A stretch of 64,000 bases of DNA from Novacetimonas maltaceti (GTDB lineage Bacteria; Pseudomonadota; Alphaproteobacteria; Acetobacterales; Acetobacteraceae): assembly GCF_002906255.1 (NCBI RefSeq), contig NZ_POTC01000007.1, positions 1 to 64,000 on the forward strand, written 5' to 3'. How positions within the stretch are numbered: position 1 is the first letter of the stretch; every line of letters starts with the position of its first letter. The notes beneath the pieces are model-generated. The model did not search any database. It was not told where the DNA came from and worked only from the letters and a program-made list of their open reading frames with translations. The translations under genes were made by a program, and so were the position numbers. Shown here piece by piece: positions 1 through 8,588 of this stretch.

Positions 1-458
1 GGCCCCACCAGCGCCCCCGCCGCCCGTGCAGCCCCAGCCGGCGGGGGGACAGCAGCAGGCGCCGCGGCTACAGGCGCGGCAGCCACAGGGGCAGGAGCCG
101 GCGCTGGCGGCGGCGGTGGGGCCGCCGGAGTCTCTGGCGCGGCGGCTGGCGCGGCCATCACCTCGGCCGGTGCGGGCGCAACCGGCGTAGCATCAGGCTG
201 GGGCGCACTCTGGGCTACGACATCGGCGTCGGGCGTGGTCTCGCCCGTTTCCTCTGCCGTCTCCTCATGTTCCAGCTGGTCCAGTCGTTTTTCAACCTGT
301 TTGGGGACCGTTGTCGGCTCGAAGGTGCGATCGACGAACGACCGGTAGGAGTACTGTCCTCCTTCAACGCCAAAAGAACGCAGGACCCGCTGAAAATCCT
401 GCGGACTTTCAGCCTGCCCCCTTCTTCCAGCGACATCATCAGACCCTGAAGCACTCAC
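1..458 (-). CDS. ccpA: Cellulose-complementing factor CcpA, 5' part (runs off the window)
   Basis: The N-terminal ~152 residues of the cellulose-complementing protein of acetic acid bacteria are visible; the 3' end lies outside the window. The translation begins VSASGSDDVAGRRGQAESPQ and continues with a DFQRVLRSFGVEGGQYSY stretch, which I recognise from the Komagataeibacter protein. From about residue 85 it becomes a low-complexity Ala/Pro linker. The start is GTG at 458-456 and overlaps the bcsZ stop as GTGA (4 bp), so translation is probably coupled to bcsZ. In the family, CcpA is needed for ordered crystalline cellulose fibril output by the Bcs terminal complexes. The short ORF on the same strand in another frame is a shadow. 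Identity is well supported, but the C-terminal domain is not visible. Confidence 0.88.
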   Translation of the reverse strand, partial: MSASGSDDVAGRRGQAESPQDFQRVLRSFGVEGGQYSYRSFVDRTFEPTTVPKQVEKRLDQLEHEETAEETGETTPDADVVAQSAPQPDATPVAPAPAEVMAAPAAAPETPAAPPPPPAPAPAPVAAAPVAAAPAAVPPPAGAARAAGALVG

Positions 459-1558
459 TTTATAGTCTCCTCTGCCCGTGCGATGTAAACGAGCAGCGTC
501 AACGCTGCAGAATAATAATCGGGCGCGTGATCAAGTGTCGGGAGTTCCCCGGCAGAATCAAGCCCCGTACATTCAGCAACCGCAAGATATCCAGGCGGGG
601 CGTTGTAAGGCGAACGCGCCCCGGTCATCAGATCGACCCACCCCGGCAGGGCATTGGCCCCGAAATTGTTCCAGAAACGGCTGAAATCAGCCAGCACATC
701 CGGTGCAAGCATGTGCGCCCAGTAAAGGTAGAGCGGCACACGAATCGCATCATAGGAGAAGCGCGGCGGCCATCCCTGCGCGATCGACAGCGCACCGGTG
801 GCGCGGTTGACCGCCAGCCAGTCGGGCGGCAGGCGCCATTGCCCGAAACGCCCGGCGGCGACCAGGCGCAGGCCGTCCTGCATGACCGTGCGCCAGCGCG
901 GGTCCGCCGTCAGGTCGAACGCCTGCAGCAGCGAAGGCATCACGTAATAGGACAGGTTGAGGATCACGCTGTCCTTTTTGACGAACCCGGTCTTGCCGGG
1001 CATCAGGACGACATACGGCCCCACCTTCATCGTCATCAGGTTCACGACATCGCCGTAGATGGCCATCGCATCCTGAATGAAATCGGGACGCTTGAACCGC
1101 TTGCCCGCGCGGCCCAGCGCCAGCGCGATCAGCAGGTCACCGTCGGTCGCGTTGTTCTTGTCCGGCACGGCCGGCTGATGCCCGCTGAGGTAGCGCCACG
1201 AAAACAGCTTGTCGTCGGTATGCTGCAGGTTGGTGCGCGCCCACATCCAGATTGCCTCGAACGAGGCGAGGTCGCCCGCCGCCGCGGCGAACAGCATGCC
1301 GTAGCCCTGCCCCTCGCTGTGGGATTCGCCACCATTGCCCGTGTCGATGACACGCCCGCCGGGACGCAGGTACTTGCTGCGGAAGATGGCCCACTGCTGC
1401 GCGACCGCATCGGGGGCGGCGTCATCCGCAAAGGCGTTGCCGGATGAAAGCATCTGCGCACCCCCCGCTGCTGCCATGATCGACATAAAGGAACGCCGCC
1501 CGACCCCGCCTGCAGCCGGAGAATTGTTTTCTTCAGTCATCATGGAAATCAACTGCAT
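455..1558 (-). CDS. bcsZ: Endo-beta-1,4-glucanase, GH8 (CMCax / BcsZ)
   Basis: This 367-aa secreted cellulase belongs to glycoside hydrolase family 8 and hydrolyses beta-1,4-glucan; in this group it is required for normal fibril assembly. The N-terminus has a twin-arginine-like GRRSFM (residues 20-25), a hydrophobic segment and an AFA cleavage site at 42-44. The GH8 signature ESHSEGQGYG is at 78-87 and contains the acidic catalytic candidates E78/E82. The C-terminal part (LDHAPDYYSAALTLL) matches the acetic acid bacterial enzyme. I keep the ATG at 1558, which has AAGG four bases upstream and preserves the RR motif; starts at internal Met codons, used in some family annotations, would remove it. 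It overlaps ccpA by 4 bp. The promoter presumably lies in the long upstream gap, which carries an FNR-like site. Confidence 0.95.
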   Translation of the reverse strand: MQLISMMTEENNSPAAGGVGRRSFMSIMAAAGGAQMLSSGNAFADDAAPDAVAQQWAIFRSKYLRPGGRVIDTGNGGESHSEGQGYGMLFAAAAGDLASFEAIWMWARTNLQHTDDKLFSWRYLSGHQPAVPDKNNATDGDLLIALALGRAGKRFKRPDFIQDAMAIYGDVVNLMTMKVGPYVVLMPGKTGFVKKDSVILNLSYYVMPSLLQAFDLTADPRWRTVMQDGLRLVAAGRFGQWRLPPDWLAVNRATGALSIAQGWPPRFSYDAIRVPLYLYWAHMLAPDVLADFSRFWNNFGANALPGWVDLMTGARSPYNAPPGYLAVAECTGLDSAGELPTLDHAPDYYSAALTLLVYIARAEETIK

Positions 1559-2218
1559 CAGACCTTACATATCCCCAAAGACGCACACTCAAGGCACGAC
1601 ACGACACACAAACCGGCCACCGGCACCGCATGACCATGGCGGGCGACGACCTCTTTCCCGCAACAGGTCCGCGCACGGCCCCACAACTCGCGAAACAGAT
1701 CCGGACCAGATACGGCGCAATTCCCGAAAAGCATCCCCGATCGTGGATTTACTTGGGATATTGCCTGCACCGCACTCCGATCATAATCATCACCCCGTCC
1801 TTGGCAAACAATGGCAAAGCCCATGCCACGATACGGTCCGACGGAAGTTGTAATTTTATCACAAGCCCCGATCCTCCCGTTCCCGCACCATGCCGGAACC
1901 CGCATCGGGGACCTTCCCTCGCCAGGGCAGGCGTTGCCTGAAAAAACCAGACATCCCCACACCCGAAAGCTTAAGTCGGTGTAATAATATTCTTACGTTC
2001 GAAGAAAATTGGAAACCCGAAAGATATTTAAAATTTCAATTCGGGTTGACGCAGATCAATGACAGTCATCCGCCCGCAAATGAGCGGCGTGTCAATTTTG
2101 CATTATATTTACATCTTTACGGACCACAATCGAAAACAACAGGGCAGGAACCTGAAAAAGGCAAGTAAATCGCCTTTCCGCCCCATCCCTGTGCCCCGCA
2201 GGCATGTCCCGCCGCAGT
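1559..2218. other. 660-bp gene-free region upstream of bcsZ
   Basis: No convincing coding sequence. The segment about 1975-2110 is clearly more AT-rich than the surroundings, as expected of a promoter region. It contains an 8-bp inverted repeat AACCCGAA (2014-2021) / TTCGGGTT (2040-2047), immediately followed by an FNR-box-like sequence (2046-2059). A 134-codon minus-strand ORF that ends on the bcsZ start codon is Cys-rich and unlike a protein; I do not call it. The region most likely holds the bcsZ-ccpA promoter and leader. Confidence 0.6.
2046..2059. promoter_or_regulatory. Candidate CRP/FNR-family binding site upstream of bcsZ
   Basis: TTGAC-GCAG-ATCAA matches the FNR consensus TTGAT-N4-ATCAA at nine of ten defined positions. 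It lies in the AT-rich stretch about 490 bp upstream of the bcsZ start and about 160 bp beyond the rrf2 stop. A CRP/FNR-type regulator has been linked to bcsZ expression and cellulose synthesis in related strains, which makes the site plausible. The match is by eye only. Confidence 0.4.
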
Positions 2219-2695
2219 TTACGGCAGGGTTTTGTCAAGGGTGACGTCGCCAGTCATGAACAACCGCCGCATCATGTCGTCGCGCGCGGACATCTTCAGG
2301 ATATCGGCCAGCGTCCAGCGGTCCAGCACCTCCATGAACGCATCAAGCGCGGTGCCAAGGACGAAGTAGAACTGGCAGAACCCGCTCAGCACGCAATCCT
2401 CGGCCTCGCTCTTGGGGCGCATGCAGGACACCAGCTGCCGCTCTTCTTCCGTCAGGCGCACGACCGCGCCGATCCGGATCTCGTCCGCTGGCTGCCCCAG
2501 TTCGATCCCGCCGCCACGGCCGCGCACCGTGCGGATCAGGCCCGCCCGCCCCAGCTTGTGGACGACCTTGACCATATGGGTCTCAGACACCCTGTTGGCC
2601 TGCGCCACCTCACGTATCGAAACGCGCGTGTCGGGACGCAGCGCAACGTAAAGCAGAACCCGGAGGGCATAATCGGTATGCAGGGTCAAACGCAT
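2219..2695 (-). CDS. Rrf2-family transcriptional regulator, NsrR-like
   Basis: This 158-aa protein has an N-terminal winged helix (MRLTLHTDYALRVLLYVALR) and the recognition segment VAQANRVSETHMVKVVHKLG typical of Rrf2 regulators. Three cysteines at 91, 101 and 107 (C-x9-C-x5-C) sit where NsrR and IscR carry their Fe-S ligands, so the protein probably senses nitric oxide or redox state through a cluster. In the family NsrR represses NO-detoxification genes; no such gene is adjacent here, so the target is unknown. A 23-bp inverted repeat 43 bp upstream of the ATG is a candidate autoregulatory operator. IscR is less likely because no isc/suf gene is nearby. Confidence 0.8.
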   Translation of the reverse strand: MRLTLHTDYALRVLLYVALRPDTRVSIREVAQANRVSETHMVKVVHKLGRAGLIRTVRGRGGGIELGQPADEIRIGAVVRLTEEERQLVSCMRPKSEAEDCVLSGFCQFYFVLGTALDAFMEVLDRWTLADILKMSARDDMMRRLFMTGDVTLDKTLP

Positions 2696-3078
2696 CTAAT
2701 CTGTTCGCATCTTCCGAAATGAAGGCGGGATCCAGTCATATGGCGTAATGACAGCCATATTCTGTCCCTGAAGCGTAAAAAGCGATAATATTCCATACCC
2801 TACAGAAAAAAGCTTCCGCTATATTTTAATATAATACCTATTTTGTTTTTCTATATATGTTGCGCGCGCCTGAACACCCCTGAACAACGCCGGCCATACT
2901 GGGAAATGTTGGGACTGAAACCGACCCCGTGAAATGCCGGATCAGCGCCTGGCGTGCGATCCGGACTGCGGGCAGTGCCGCAAGGCTGCAAAACGGGCCA
3001 GCATATACAGAAGACTGAGCAGTAAAGAGAAAGGCACAGACATGCCATTGGCCGTGCAGAAACCTGCTGCAGAACCAA
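2696..3078. other. Gene-free, partly AT-rich region upstream of the Rrf2 regulator
   Basis: No credible ORF. Positions about 2740-2865 are strongly AT-rich and probably hold the promoter of the Rrf2 gene together with the inverted repeat at 2738-2760. From about 2870 to the tRNA the composition returns to GC-rich and I see no feature. Confidence 0.5.
2738..2760. promoter_or_regulatory. Candidate operator of the Rrf2 regulator
   Basis: Perfect inverted repeat ATATGGC (2738-2744), nine bases, then GCCATAT (2754-2760), located 43 bp upstream of the regulator's ATG. The 23-bp length and AT-rich arms resemble Rrf2/NsrR-type operators. Function as an autoregulatory site is inferred from position only. 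Confidence 0.4.
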
Positions 3079-3154
3079 TGGCGTCCCGTACGGGATTCGA
3101 ACCCGTGTTGCCGCCGTGAGAGGGCGGTGTCCTAGGCCTCTAGACGAACGGGAC
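3079..3154 (-). tRNA. tRNA-Glu (anticodon CTC)
   Basis: Read on the minus strand, the acceptor stem GTCCCGT pairs with ACGGGAC, the anticodon stem CCGCC/GGCGG encloses the loop CTCTCAC with anticodon CTC, and the T-arm contains GGTTCGAATCC. The 3' CCA is encoded (3081-3079). Body plus CCA is 76 nt. Confidence 0.96.
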
Positions 3155-3263
3155 AGGGCCGAAGGCGCTTCTAGAGGATTGCGGCCAGCGACACAAGCGG
3201 ACAACTCCCCCAAAATGCGATCTGTGTGCTTTTTTCTTTCACGCCCCTGCCTGGCCGCGGGTT

Positions 3264-3617
3264 TCAGGGCGAAACCTGCAGTCGCCCGATGATGCGGTTA
3301 TGCGCAAGATCCCAGATGATGACACGATCCGCGCCGCCGCCCGTCAGCGCCACCGCCAGCATCGTATCGCCCTGCCGCGCCAGCGAGGTGACATGCGTGC
3401 CCGCCGGTTCGTCAAGCACCAGCCGCCCCAGATCCTGTGGCAGCACCGCCTGCGTGCCCGTGGCGGCCGCAACCTGCGCCGGATCGGGCGTGCCGCTGTC
3501 GCGGGGATGCGAAATCCGGTGCACCAGCACACCCACCAGAACCAGCGATCCCACCGCCAGCAGAACCCCCATGCCGATCACCGCCGCAAGCAGCGCGCGC
3601 GATCCCTGTTTTTCCAT
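3264..3617 (-). CDS. Small single-pass membrane protein (possibly DUF6476-like)
   Basis: This 117-aa protein has one transmembrane helix (ALLAAVIGMGVLLAVGSLVL, about residues 8-30) followed by a roughly 85-residue beta-rich domain ending in WDLAHNRIIGRLQV. It resembles small alphaproteobacterial membrane proteins of unknown function such as DUF6476; that family assignment is tentative. I place the start at 3617 because GGAAAG lies eight bases upstream, whereas the longer start at 3653 has no ribosome binding site. It is divergent from the pseudouridine synthase gene, 50 bp away. Confidence 0.65.
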   Translation of the reverse strand: MEKQGSRALLAAVIGMGVLLAVGSLVLVGVLVHRISHPRDSGTPDPAQVAAATGTQAVLPQDLGRLVLDEPAGTHVTSLARQGDTMLAVALTGGGADRVIIWDLAHNRIIGRLQVSP

Positions 3618-3667
3618 CGTGTGCTTTCCGTTTCCGAACGCGAGTTTTTCCATTACATGGACGCCCC

Positions 3668-4639
3668 ATGACCCAAGACATCCAGCCTGCCCCCGTCATT
3701 GCCACCGTCGGGGATGCAGGGCAACGCACCGACCGCTTCATGGCCGACACGATCGGCACATTGTCGCGTTCGCGCATCAAGTCCCTGATGGAAGCCGGGC
3801 ACCTGCTGCGCGATGGCGTGGTGCTGCGCGACCCGGCCGACCCGGTGCGCGCGGGCATGCGCTATGAACTGCGGGTGCCCGCCGCCGCCCCGGCCACGCC
3901 ACAGGGGCAGGACATCGCGCTCGACGTGCTGTTCGAGGACCGCGACCTGATCGTCATCGACAAGCCGGCAGGGCTGGTGGTGCATCCCGCGCCGGGGAAC
4001 GAGGACGGGACGCTGGTCAACGCGCTGCTGGGCCATTGTGGCGACAGCCTGACGGGCATTGGCGGGGAACGCCGTCCGGGCATCGTGCACCGGCTGGACA
4101 AGGACACGTCGGGCGTCATGGTGGCGGCCAAGACCGAACTTGCGCACCAGGCGCTGTCCGCCGCCTTCGCCAGCCGCGATATCGAGCGCGCGTACCAGGC
4201 GGTGTGCTGGGGCGTGCTGACGCCCACCGCCGGGTCGTTCGAGGGCGCGATCGGGCGCGACCGGCGCGACCGCAAGCGCATGGCCGTCATCAGCAATGGC
4301 GGGGGCAAGCATGCCCTGACGCATTACCGCACGCTCGATGCCTTCCACGGCAGCCTCAGCCATGTCGAATGCAAGCTCGCGACCGGGCGCACGCACCAGA
4401 TCCGGGTGCATTTCGCCCATGCCGGGCACGCGCTGGTGGGCGACCCGACCTACCTGCGGCGCATTCCCGCCGCGGCACGCGGCCTGCCGGCCGACGCCCG
4501 CGCCGCCGCGCTCGACTTCCCGCGCCAGGCGCTGCATGCCGCCCGCCTTGGCTTCGTGCATCCACGCACGGGCGAGCATCTCCTGTTCGAGACGCAGCCC
4601 CCCCGCGACTTCCAAGACCTGCTTGCCGCGATTGGCTGA
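3668..4639 (+). CDS. rluD: RluD-type 23S rRNA pseudouridine synthase
   Basis: This 323-aa protein isomerises uridines to pseudouridine in rRNA. It has an N-terminal S4 RNA-binding domain (about residues 13-70) and a RluA-family catalytic domain with IDKPAGLVVHPA (97-108) and HRLDKDTSGV (141-150), where D144 is the catalytic aspartate. GRTHQIRVH is the conserved substrate-binding motif. The ATG at 3668 gives the normal family length; a longer frame back to 3437 overlaps the divergent gene and is unlikely. It lies 254 bp upstream of rpoH. RluD (sites 1911/1915/1917) is the most probable specificity in alphaproteobacteria, but RluA/RluC cannot be excluded from sequence alone. Confidence 0.85.
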   Translation: MTQDIQPAPVIATVGDAGQRTDRFMADTIGTLSRSRIKSLMEAGHLLRDGVVLRDPADPVRAGMRYELRVPAAAPATPQGQDIALDVLFEDRDLIVIDKPAGLVVHPAPGNEDGTLVNALLGHCGDSLTGIGGERRPGIVHRLDKDTSGVMVAAKTELAHQALSAAFASRDIERAYQAVCWGVLTPTAGSFEGAIGRDRRDRKRMAVISNGGGKHALTHYRTLDAFHGSLSHVECKLATGRTHQIRVHFAHAGHALVGDPTYLRRIPAAARGLPADARAAALDFPRQALHAARLGFVHPRTGEHLLFETQPPRDFQDLLAAIG

Positions 4640-4666
4640 TATTAAGGCGGTTTAATGCGCCTTTCC

Positions 4667-4695
4667 TTGACGCAACGGGGAATGGACAGTATCGC
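4667..4695 (+). promoter_or_regulatory. Candidate promoter for rpoH
   Basis: TTGACG (4667-4672), 17-bp spacer, TATCGC (4690-4695), about 200 bp upstream of the rpoH ATG. The -35 and spacing fit sigma-70; the -10 is imperfect. No sigma-32-type site was recognised. Confidence 0.3.
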
Positions 4696-4893
4696 TTGGA
4701 ACTGTTCGCCGGGGCCGACGCCCCCAGGCTAACTGGACGTCCTGCACGAGATCGCCCATTCCGGGGATGTCCTGTGGGGACGACAACAAGTCCAGTCGTG
4801 CGTCTCTCGGAAAACGGCTGCAACCCGTCGGTCGCCTGCTCGTTACAGACTGACCCGCCAGCTTGTTTATCCGGACACAGGAGTCCGATTCTG

Positions 4894-5793
4894 ATGGCCT
4901 CTTCTTCCGCAATTCTATCCGGTCCCGAAAACAACCTGTCAAAGTATCTTCGGGATATCCGCAAATTTCCGATGCTCTCCCCCGAGGAAGAGCTGAAACT
5001 GTCGCGCCTGTGGAAGGAAAAGGGCGACACGGAAGCAGCACATAAACTGGTTACCTCCCACCTGCGCCTGGTGGCGAAGATCGCGATGGGCTATCGCGGC
5101 TATGGCCTGCCGGTGGGCGAACTGATCAGCGAAGGCAACATCGGCATGATGCAGGCCGTGCGCCGTTTCGATCCCGAACGCGGGTTCCGCCTGGCCACAT
5201 ATGCCATGTGGTGGATCCGCGCCGCAATTCAAGAATATATCCTGCACAGCTGGTCGCTGGTGAAGATCGGCACCACGGCTGCGCAGAAAAAGCTGTTCTT
5301 CAACCTGCGTCGCCTCAAGGGGCAGATGCAGGCCATCGACGATGGCGACCTGCAGCCCGAACAGGTGGACAAGATCGCCAAGTCGCTGGGCGTTCCGGAA
5401 CAGGATGTCGTCAACATGAACCGGCGGCTGTCCGCCCCGGATCACAGCCTGAACGCCCCCCTGCGCACCGACAGCGAGGGGGAATGGCAGGACTGGCTGG
5501 TGGATGATCACGACAATCAGGAACAGACCCTTGCCGAGAGCGAGGAATATTCCGGGCGCAAGGCGCTGCTGGCCAATGCGATGCAGTCCCTGAACGAGCG
5601 GGAACGCCATATCCTGACCGAACGCCGCCTGAAGGACGACCCGGCGACCCTCGAAGACCTGTCGCACGTCTACAACATCTCGCGCGAGCGGGTGCGCCAG
5701 ATCGAGGTCCGCGCCTTTGAAAAGGTGCAGAACGCGATGAAGGCCGAAGTCGCCGCCCGGCGCGAGGAACATGAAAAGGCCCAAAAGGGCTAA
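4894..5793 (+). CDS. rpoH: RNA polymerase sigma-32 (heat-shock) factor RpoH
   Basis: This 299-aa alternative sigma factor directs RNA polymerase to heat-shock promoters. Region 2 is clear (GELISEGNIGMMQAVRRFDP, then RLATYAMWWIRAAIQEYIL), and the following QKKLFFNLRRLKGQ is the sigma-32-specific RpoH box that separates it from RpoD. Region 4.2 (YNISRERVRQIEVRAFEKV) ends the protein. The start at 4894 follows CACAGGAG; the open frame continues upstream through the rluD region but without family homology. It is followed by its own terminator (5815-5852) and then by structured repeat copy A. Confidence 0.96.
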   Translation: MASSSAILSGPENNLSKYLRDIRKFPMLSPEEELKLSRLWKEKGDTEAAHKLVTSHLRLVAKIAMGYRGYGLPVGELISEGNIGMMQAVRRFDPERGFRLATYAMWWIRAAIQEYILHSWSLVKIGTTAAQKKLFFNLRRLKGQMQAIDDGDLQPEQVDKIAKSLGVPEQDVVNMNRRLSAPDHSLNAPLRTDSEGEWQDWLVDDHDNQEQTLAESEEYSGRKALLANAMQSLNERERHILTERRLKDDPATLEDLSHVYNISRERVRQIEVRAFEKVQNAMKAEVAARREEHEKAQKG

Positions 5794-5814
5794 ACAACGC
5801 TGGCGGAACAATGA

Positions 5815-5852
5815 AAAACGGCCCGGAAGAGCAATCCTCCGGGCCGTTTTCA
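5815..5852 (+). terminator. rpoH intrinsic terminator
   Basis: 13-bp perfect stem: AAAACGGCCCGGA (5815-5827) pairs with TCCGGGCCGTTTT (5838-5850) around a 10-nt loop. The stem ends in a T run and lies 22 bp after the rpoH stop. Confidence 0.85.
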
Positions 5853-5871
5853 TTATGTTACTGAAATTAAC

Positions 5872-5951
5872 AAAAGTTTTTGGTGAAGCTTTTTTCAAAA
5901 AGCTTCAAAGAACGTCGCCTTTTTAAAAAAAGGCGACACCCAAAAACTTTT
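5872..5951 (+). repeat. Structured repeat, copy A (full length)
   Basis: Outer arms AAAAGTTTTTGG (5872-5883) and CCAAAAACTTTT (5940-5951) are perfect reverse complements. They enclose hairpin 1 (GAAGC...GCTTC, 5885-5906) and hairpin 2 (GTCGCC...GGCGAC). The element can fold as a three-way junction. It starts 12 bp past the purA stop (purA is on the minus strand) and 79 bp past the rpoH stop, beyond rpoH's own terminator. Confidence 0.9.
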
Positions 5952-5962
5952 ATTCTTCTTCC

Positions 5963-7252
5963 TCAATCCTCGAACGGGTCGCGCATCAGGATCGTGTCGT
6001 CACGTTCCGGGCTGGTGGACAGCAGGGTGACCGGCGCCTCCACCAGTTCCTCGATCCGGCGGACATACTTGATCGCCTGCGCGGGCAGGTCCGCCCAGGA
6101 GCGCGCGCCATGGGTCGTGCCTTCCCAGCCTTCCATCGTCTCGAACACCGGGCGGATACGCGCCTGTGCCGCAGGGGCGGAGGGGAAATGCGTGGTCCTG
6201 ACCCCGTCAAGTTCATAACCGACGCAGATGCTGATCTCCTTGAGGCCATCGAGCACGTCGAGCTTCGTCAGCGCCAGTCCGTTCACACCACCAACGCGCA
6301 CGGCACGGCGCACCAGCACGGCATCAAACCAGCCACAGCGGCGCGGACGCCCGGTGACGGTGCCGAATTCATGCCCGCGCTCACCCAGCGTGCGGCCCAT
6401 TTCATCATGCAGTTCGCTGGGGAACGGCCCCTCACCCACGCGGGTGGTATAGGCCTTGGCAATGCCAAGCACGAAGCCGACGGAGGTCGGGCTGACGCCG
6501 CTGCCGGTGCCCGCATTGGCCGCGACCGTGTTGGAGCTTGTGACATACGGGTAGGTCCCGTGGTCCACATCGAGCATGACGGCCTGCGCGCCTTCGAACA
6601 GGATGCGCGACCCGGCGCGGCGGCTGTCGTCGAGCAGGTCCCACACCGGGGCCATGAACGGCAGCACGCGCGGCGCGATACCGGTCAGGAACGCCATCAG
6701 TTCGTCCTTGGTGAAGGTCTCGGCCCCCAGTCCACGCAGCAGCGTGTTGTGGTGCAGCAGCAGTTCGTCGAGCTTCCAGTCCAGCGTCTCCGGCTCCGCA
6801 AGGTCGCACAGGCGGATCGCGCGGCGCGCCACCTTGTCCTCGTATGCGGGGCCGATGCCACGGCCGGTCGTGCCGATCTTGCGCTTGCCGCGCGCGGCCT
6901 CACGCGCACGGTCAAGCGCGCCATGCACCGGCAGGATCAGCGGCGCGTTCTCCGCGATCTTCAGCGTGTCGGGCGTGACCTTCAGGCCCTGCGCCGTCAC
7001 GCGGTCGATTTCCTTGAGCAGCGCTTCGGGATCAACGACAACGCCGTTGCCGATCACGCCCGTCTTGCCGCGCACCAGCCCCGAAGGCAGCAGCGACAGC
7101 TTGTAGGTCTGATCGCCCACCACCAGCGTATGCCCGGCATTGTGGCCACCCTGGAACCGCACGACGATGTCCGCGCGGCTGGCCAGCCAGTCAACGATCT
7201 TGCCCTTGCCCTCGTCACCCCACTGGGTGCCGATAACGGTGACGTTGGACAT
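5963..7252 (-). CDS. purA: Adenylosuccinate synthetase PurA
   Basis: This 429-aa enzyme condenses IMP and aspartate using GTP to adenylosuccinate, the first committed step to AMP. The N-terminal [16 protein letters not shown] carries the catalytic Asp and GTP-binding loop; GHNAGHT and [13 protein letters not shown] are also typical. Length is normal. The ATG at 7252 follows GAGGAGCAGTAC. It lies 89 bp downstream of hisZ on the same strand, a pairing common in alphaproteobacteria. No separate terminator is visible; the repeat copy A begins 12 bp after its stop. Confidence 0.97.
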   Translation of the reverse strand: MSNVTVIGTQWGDEGKGKIVDWLASRADIVVRFQGGHNAGHTLVVGDQTYKLSLLPSGLVRGKTGVIGNGVVVDPEALLKEIDRVTAQGLKVTPDTLKIAENAPLILPVHGALDRAREAARGKRKIGTTGRGIGPAYEDKVARRAIRLCDLAEPETLDWKLDELLLHHNTLLRGLGAETFTKDELMAFLTGIAPRVLPFMAPVWDLLDDSRRAGSRILFEGAQAVMLDVDHGTYPYVTSSNTVAANAGTGSGVSPTSVGFVLGIAKAYTTRVGEGPFPSELHDEMGRTLGERGHEFGTVTGRPRRCGWFDAVLVRRAVRVGGVNGLALTKLDVLDGLKEISICVGYELDGVRTTHFPSAPAAQARIRPVFETMEGWEGTTHGARSWADLPAQAIKYVRRIEELVEAPVTLLSTSPERDDTILMRDPFED

Positions 7253-7341
7253 GTACTGCTCCTCGCTCTGCTTCCCTGACGATCCGGATGCGCATCGTCA
7301 GGTGCGACCGGAAGGAAATCCATGATGATGAAAGAAAAAAC

Positions 7342-8505
7342 TCAGCCCGCCTGGGCCGCGCCCTGCACCGGCTCCAGCTTGCCGCCAACCGCGACGAAGG
7401 CGCAGCCAAGGCGGTGTGCCTCCGCCGCCGGATCGGCAATCTCGCCCAGGGCCGCGACCGTCGCATAACCCTGCGCACGCAGGGCCTGCCCCACGCGCGG
7501 GTCCATCCCCCACGGCACGAACACCCGCATGCGCCGCGCACGCGGCGGGGCCACGCGCAGGATCACGTCCGGCCGCAACGTCAGCCCGCAGGCGGGTTCA
7601 TCGTCATTGGAACGATAACGCCCGCCCCGGCCAAGTTCCTCCTGCCGGCCCAGCGCATAAACACTGACGCACACGCCGGTATGGTACTGCCATCCGCGGA
7701 ATTCGACCGGGTCGACCGTCAGGCGGATGCCCGGCACGCGCTTTTCGATGGCCGCGACCGTCGCCGCCAGACGGTCGCTGTGCACGCGCGCGGCATCGGG
7801 CAGGCTGACACGCGACAGGACATCAAGCGCACGATGCGCAGGCCCCGCCGCATGCAGAAGCTCCGTCAGCACGGGGGCCAGCGCGCCGCCATGCCGCGCC
7901 ACGGCGGCCGCGTCCTTGCGATCGAGCGCGCGCAGCAGAGCGGAACGGGCGGTGGGTGTCAGCCCTTCCGTCGCCAGCAGCGCGGTCGTCAGCGGCGGCA
8001 TCGTCAGGTCGAAGGAGACATGCGGCACGCCAAGCACCTGCAGCGCCTCCGCGCCAAGGGCCACGATCTCCGCATCCGCGACGGGGGTATCAGGGCCGAT
8101 CAGTTCAATGCCTGCCTGCAGGATCTGCCGGTCGGTATCGCGCGCAGGCCCGCCCATCATCACGCAGGCCCCGGCATAGGACAGGCGCAGCGGGCGCGGT
8201 TCATGTGCCAGGCGCGTGGCGGCGATGCGTGCGATCTGCGGCGTCATGTCGGGACGCAGCGCCATCATCCGGCGCGTGTCGGGGTCCATCAGGCGGAAGG
8301 TCTGTTCCGCGACTGCCGCCCCGGACCCCGTCAGCATCGTCTCCTCGAATTCCAGCAGCGGCGGCGAAACCCGGTCATAGCCATGGGTGGCGAACACCCG
8401 CATCAGGGTTTCCAGCCCGCTGGCCTCCGCCTCTGCCGCGGGGGGCAGCACATCGACGAAGCCGGCAGGCAGCAGCGCGGGATTGAGGGGCGGATCATCC
8501 GTCAT
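7342..8505 (-). CDS. hisZ: ATP phosphoribosyltransferase regulatory subunit HisZ
   Basis: This 387-aa protein resembles the class II aminoacyl-tRNA synthetase core of HisRS but is shorter and lacks the tRNA-binding end. It begins with the LPAGFVDVLPPAAEAEA segment, has ALRPDMTPQIARIAATRL (motif 2 region), and ends soon after the GRGGRYRSNDDEPACG segment. HisZ partners with a short-form HisG to make active ATP phosphoribosyltransferase in histidine synthesis; hisG is not in this window. It is most likely co-transcribed with purA and possibly serC. Confidence 0.88.
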   Translation of the reverse strand: MTDDPPLNPALLPAGFVDVLPPAAEAEASGLETLMRVFATHGYDRVSPPLLEFEETMLTGSGAAVAEQTFRLMDPDTRRMMALRPDMTPQIARIAATRLAHEPRPLRLSYAGACVMMGGPARDTDRQILQAGIELIGPDTPVADAEIVALGAEALQVLGVPHVSFDLTMPPLTTALLATEGLTPTARSALLRALDRKDAAAVARHGGALAPVLTELLHAAGPAHRALDVLSRVSLPDAARVHSDRLAATVAAIEKRVPGIRLTVDPVEFRGWQYHTGVCVSVYALGRQEELGRGGRYRSNDDEPACGLTLRPDVILRVAPPRARRMRVFVPWGMDPRVGQALRAQGYATVAALGEIADPAAEAHRLGCAFVAVGGKLEPVQGAAQAG

Positions 8506-8588
8506 GGTTCGGGCCTATGGTCTTGGCGTGCGCGCATCAGGCGGCAGGACGCGGCGCATCGCGCCACGCACACGGGGGCGAAAAGGGA

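Noticed and set aside
1558-1962. 134-codon minus-strand ORF ending on the bcsZ start codon (TGATG)
   Set aside because: Cys-rich, low-complexity translation with no protein-like pattern and no ribosome site; it lies in a leader/promoter region.
4036-4893. Long N-terminal extension of rpoH overlapping the rluD-type gene
   Set aside because: Out-of-frame shadow of rluD; RpoH homology begins at ATG 4894, which has an AGGAG site.
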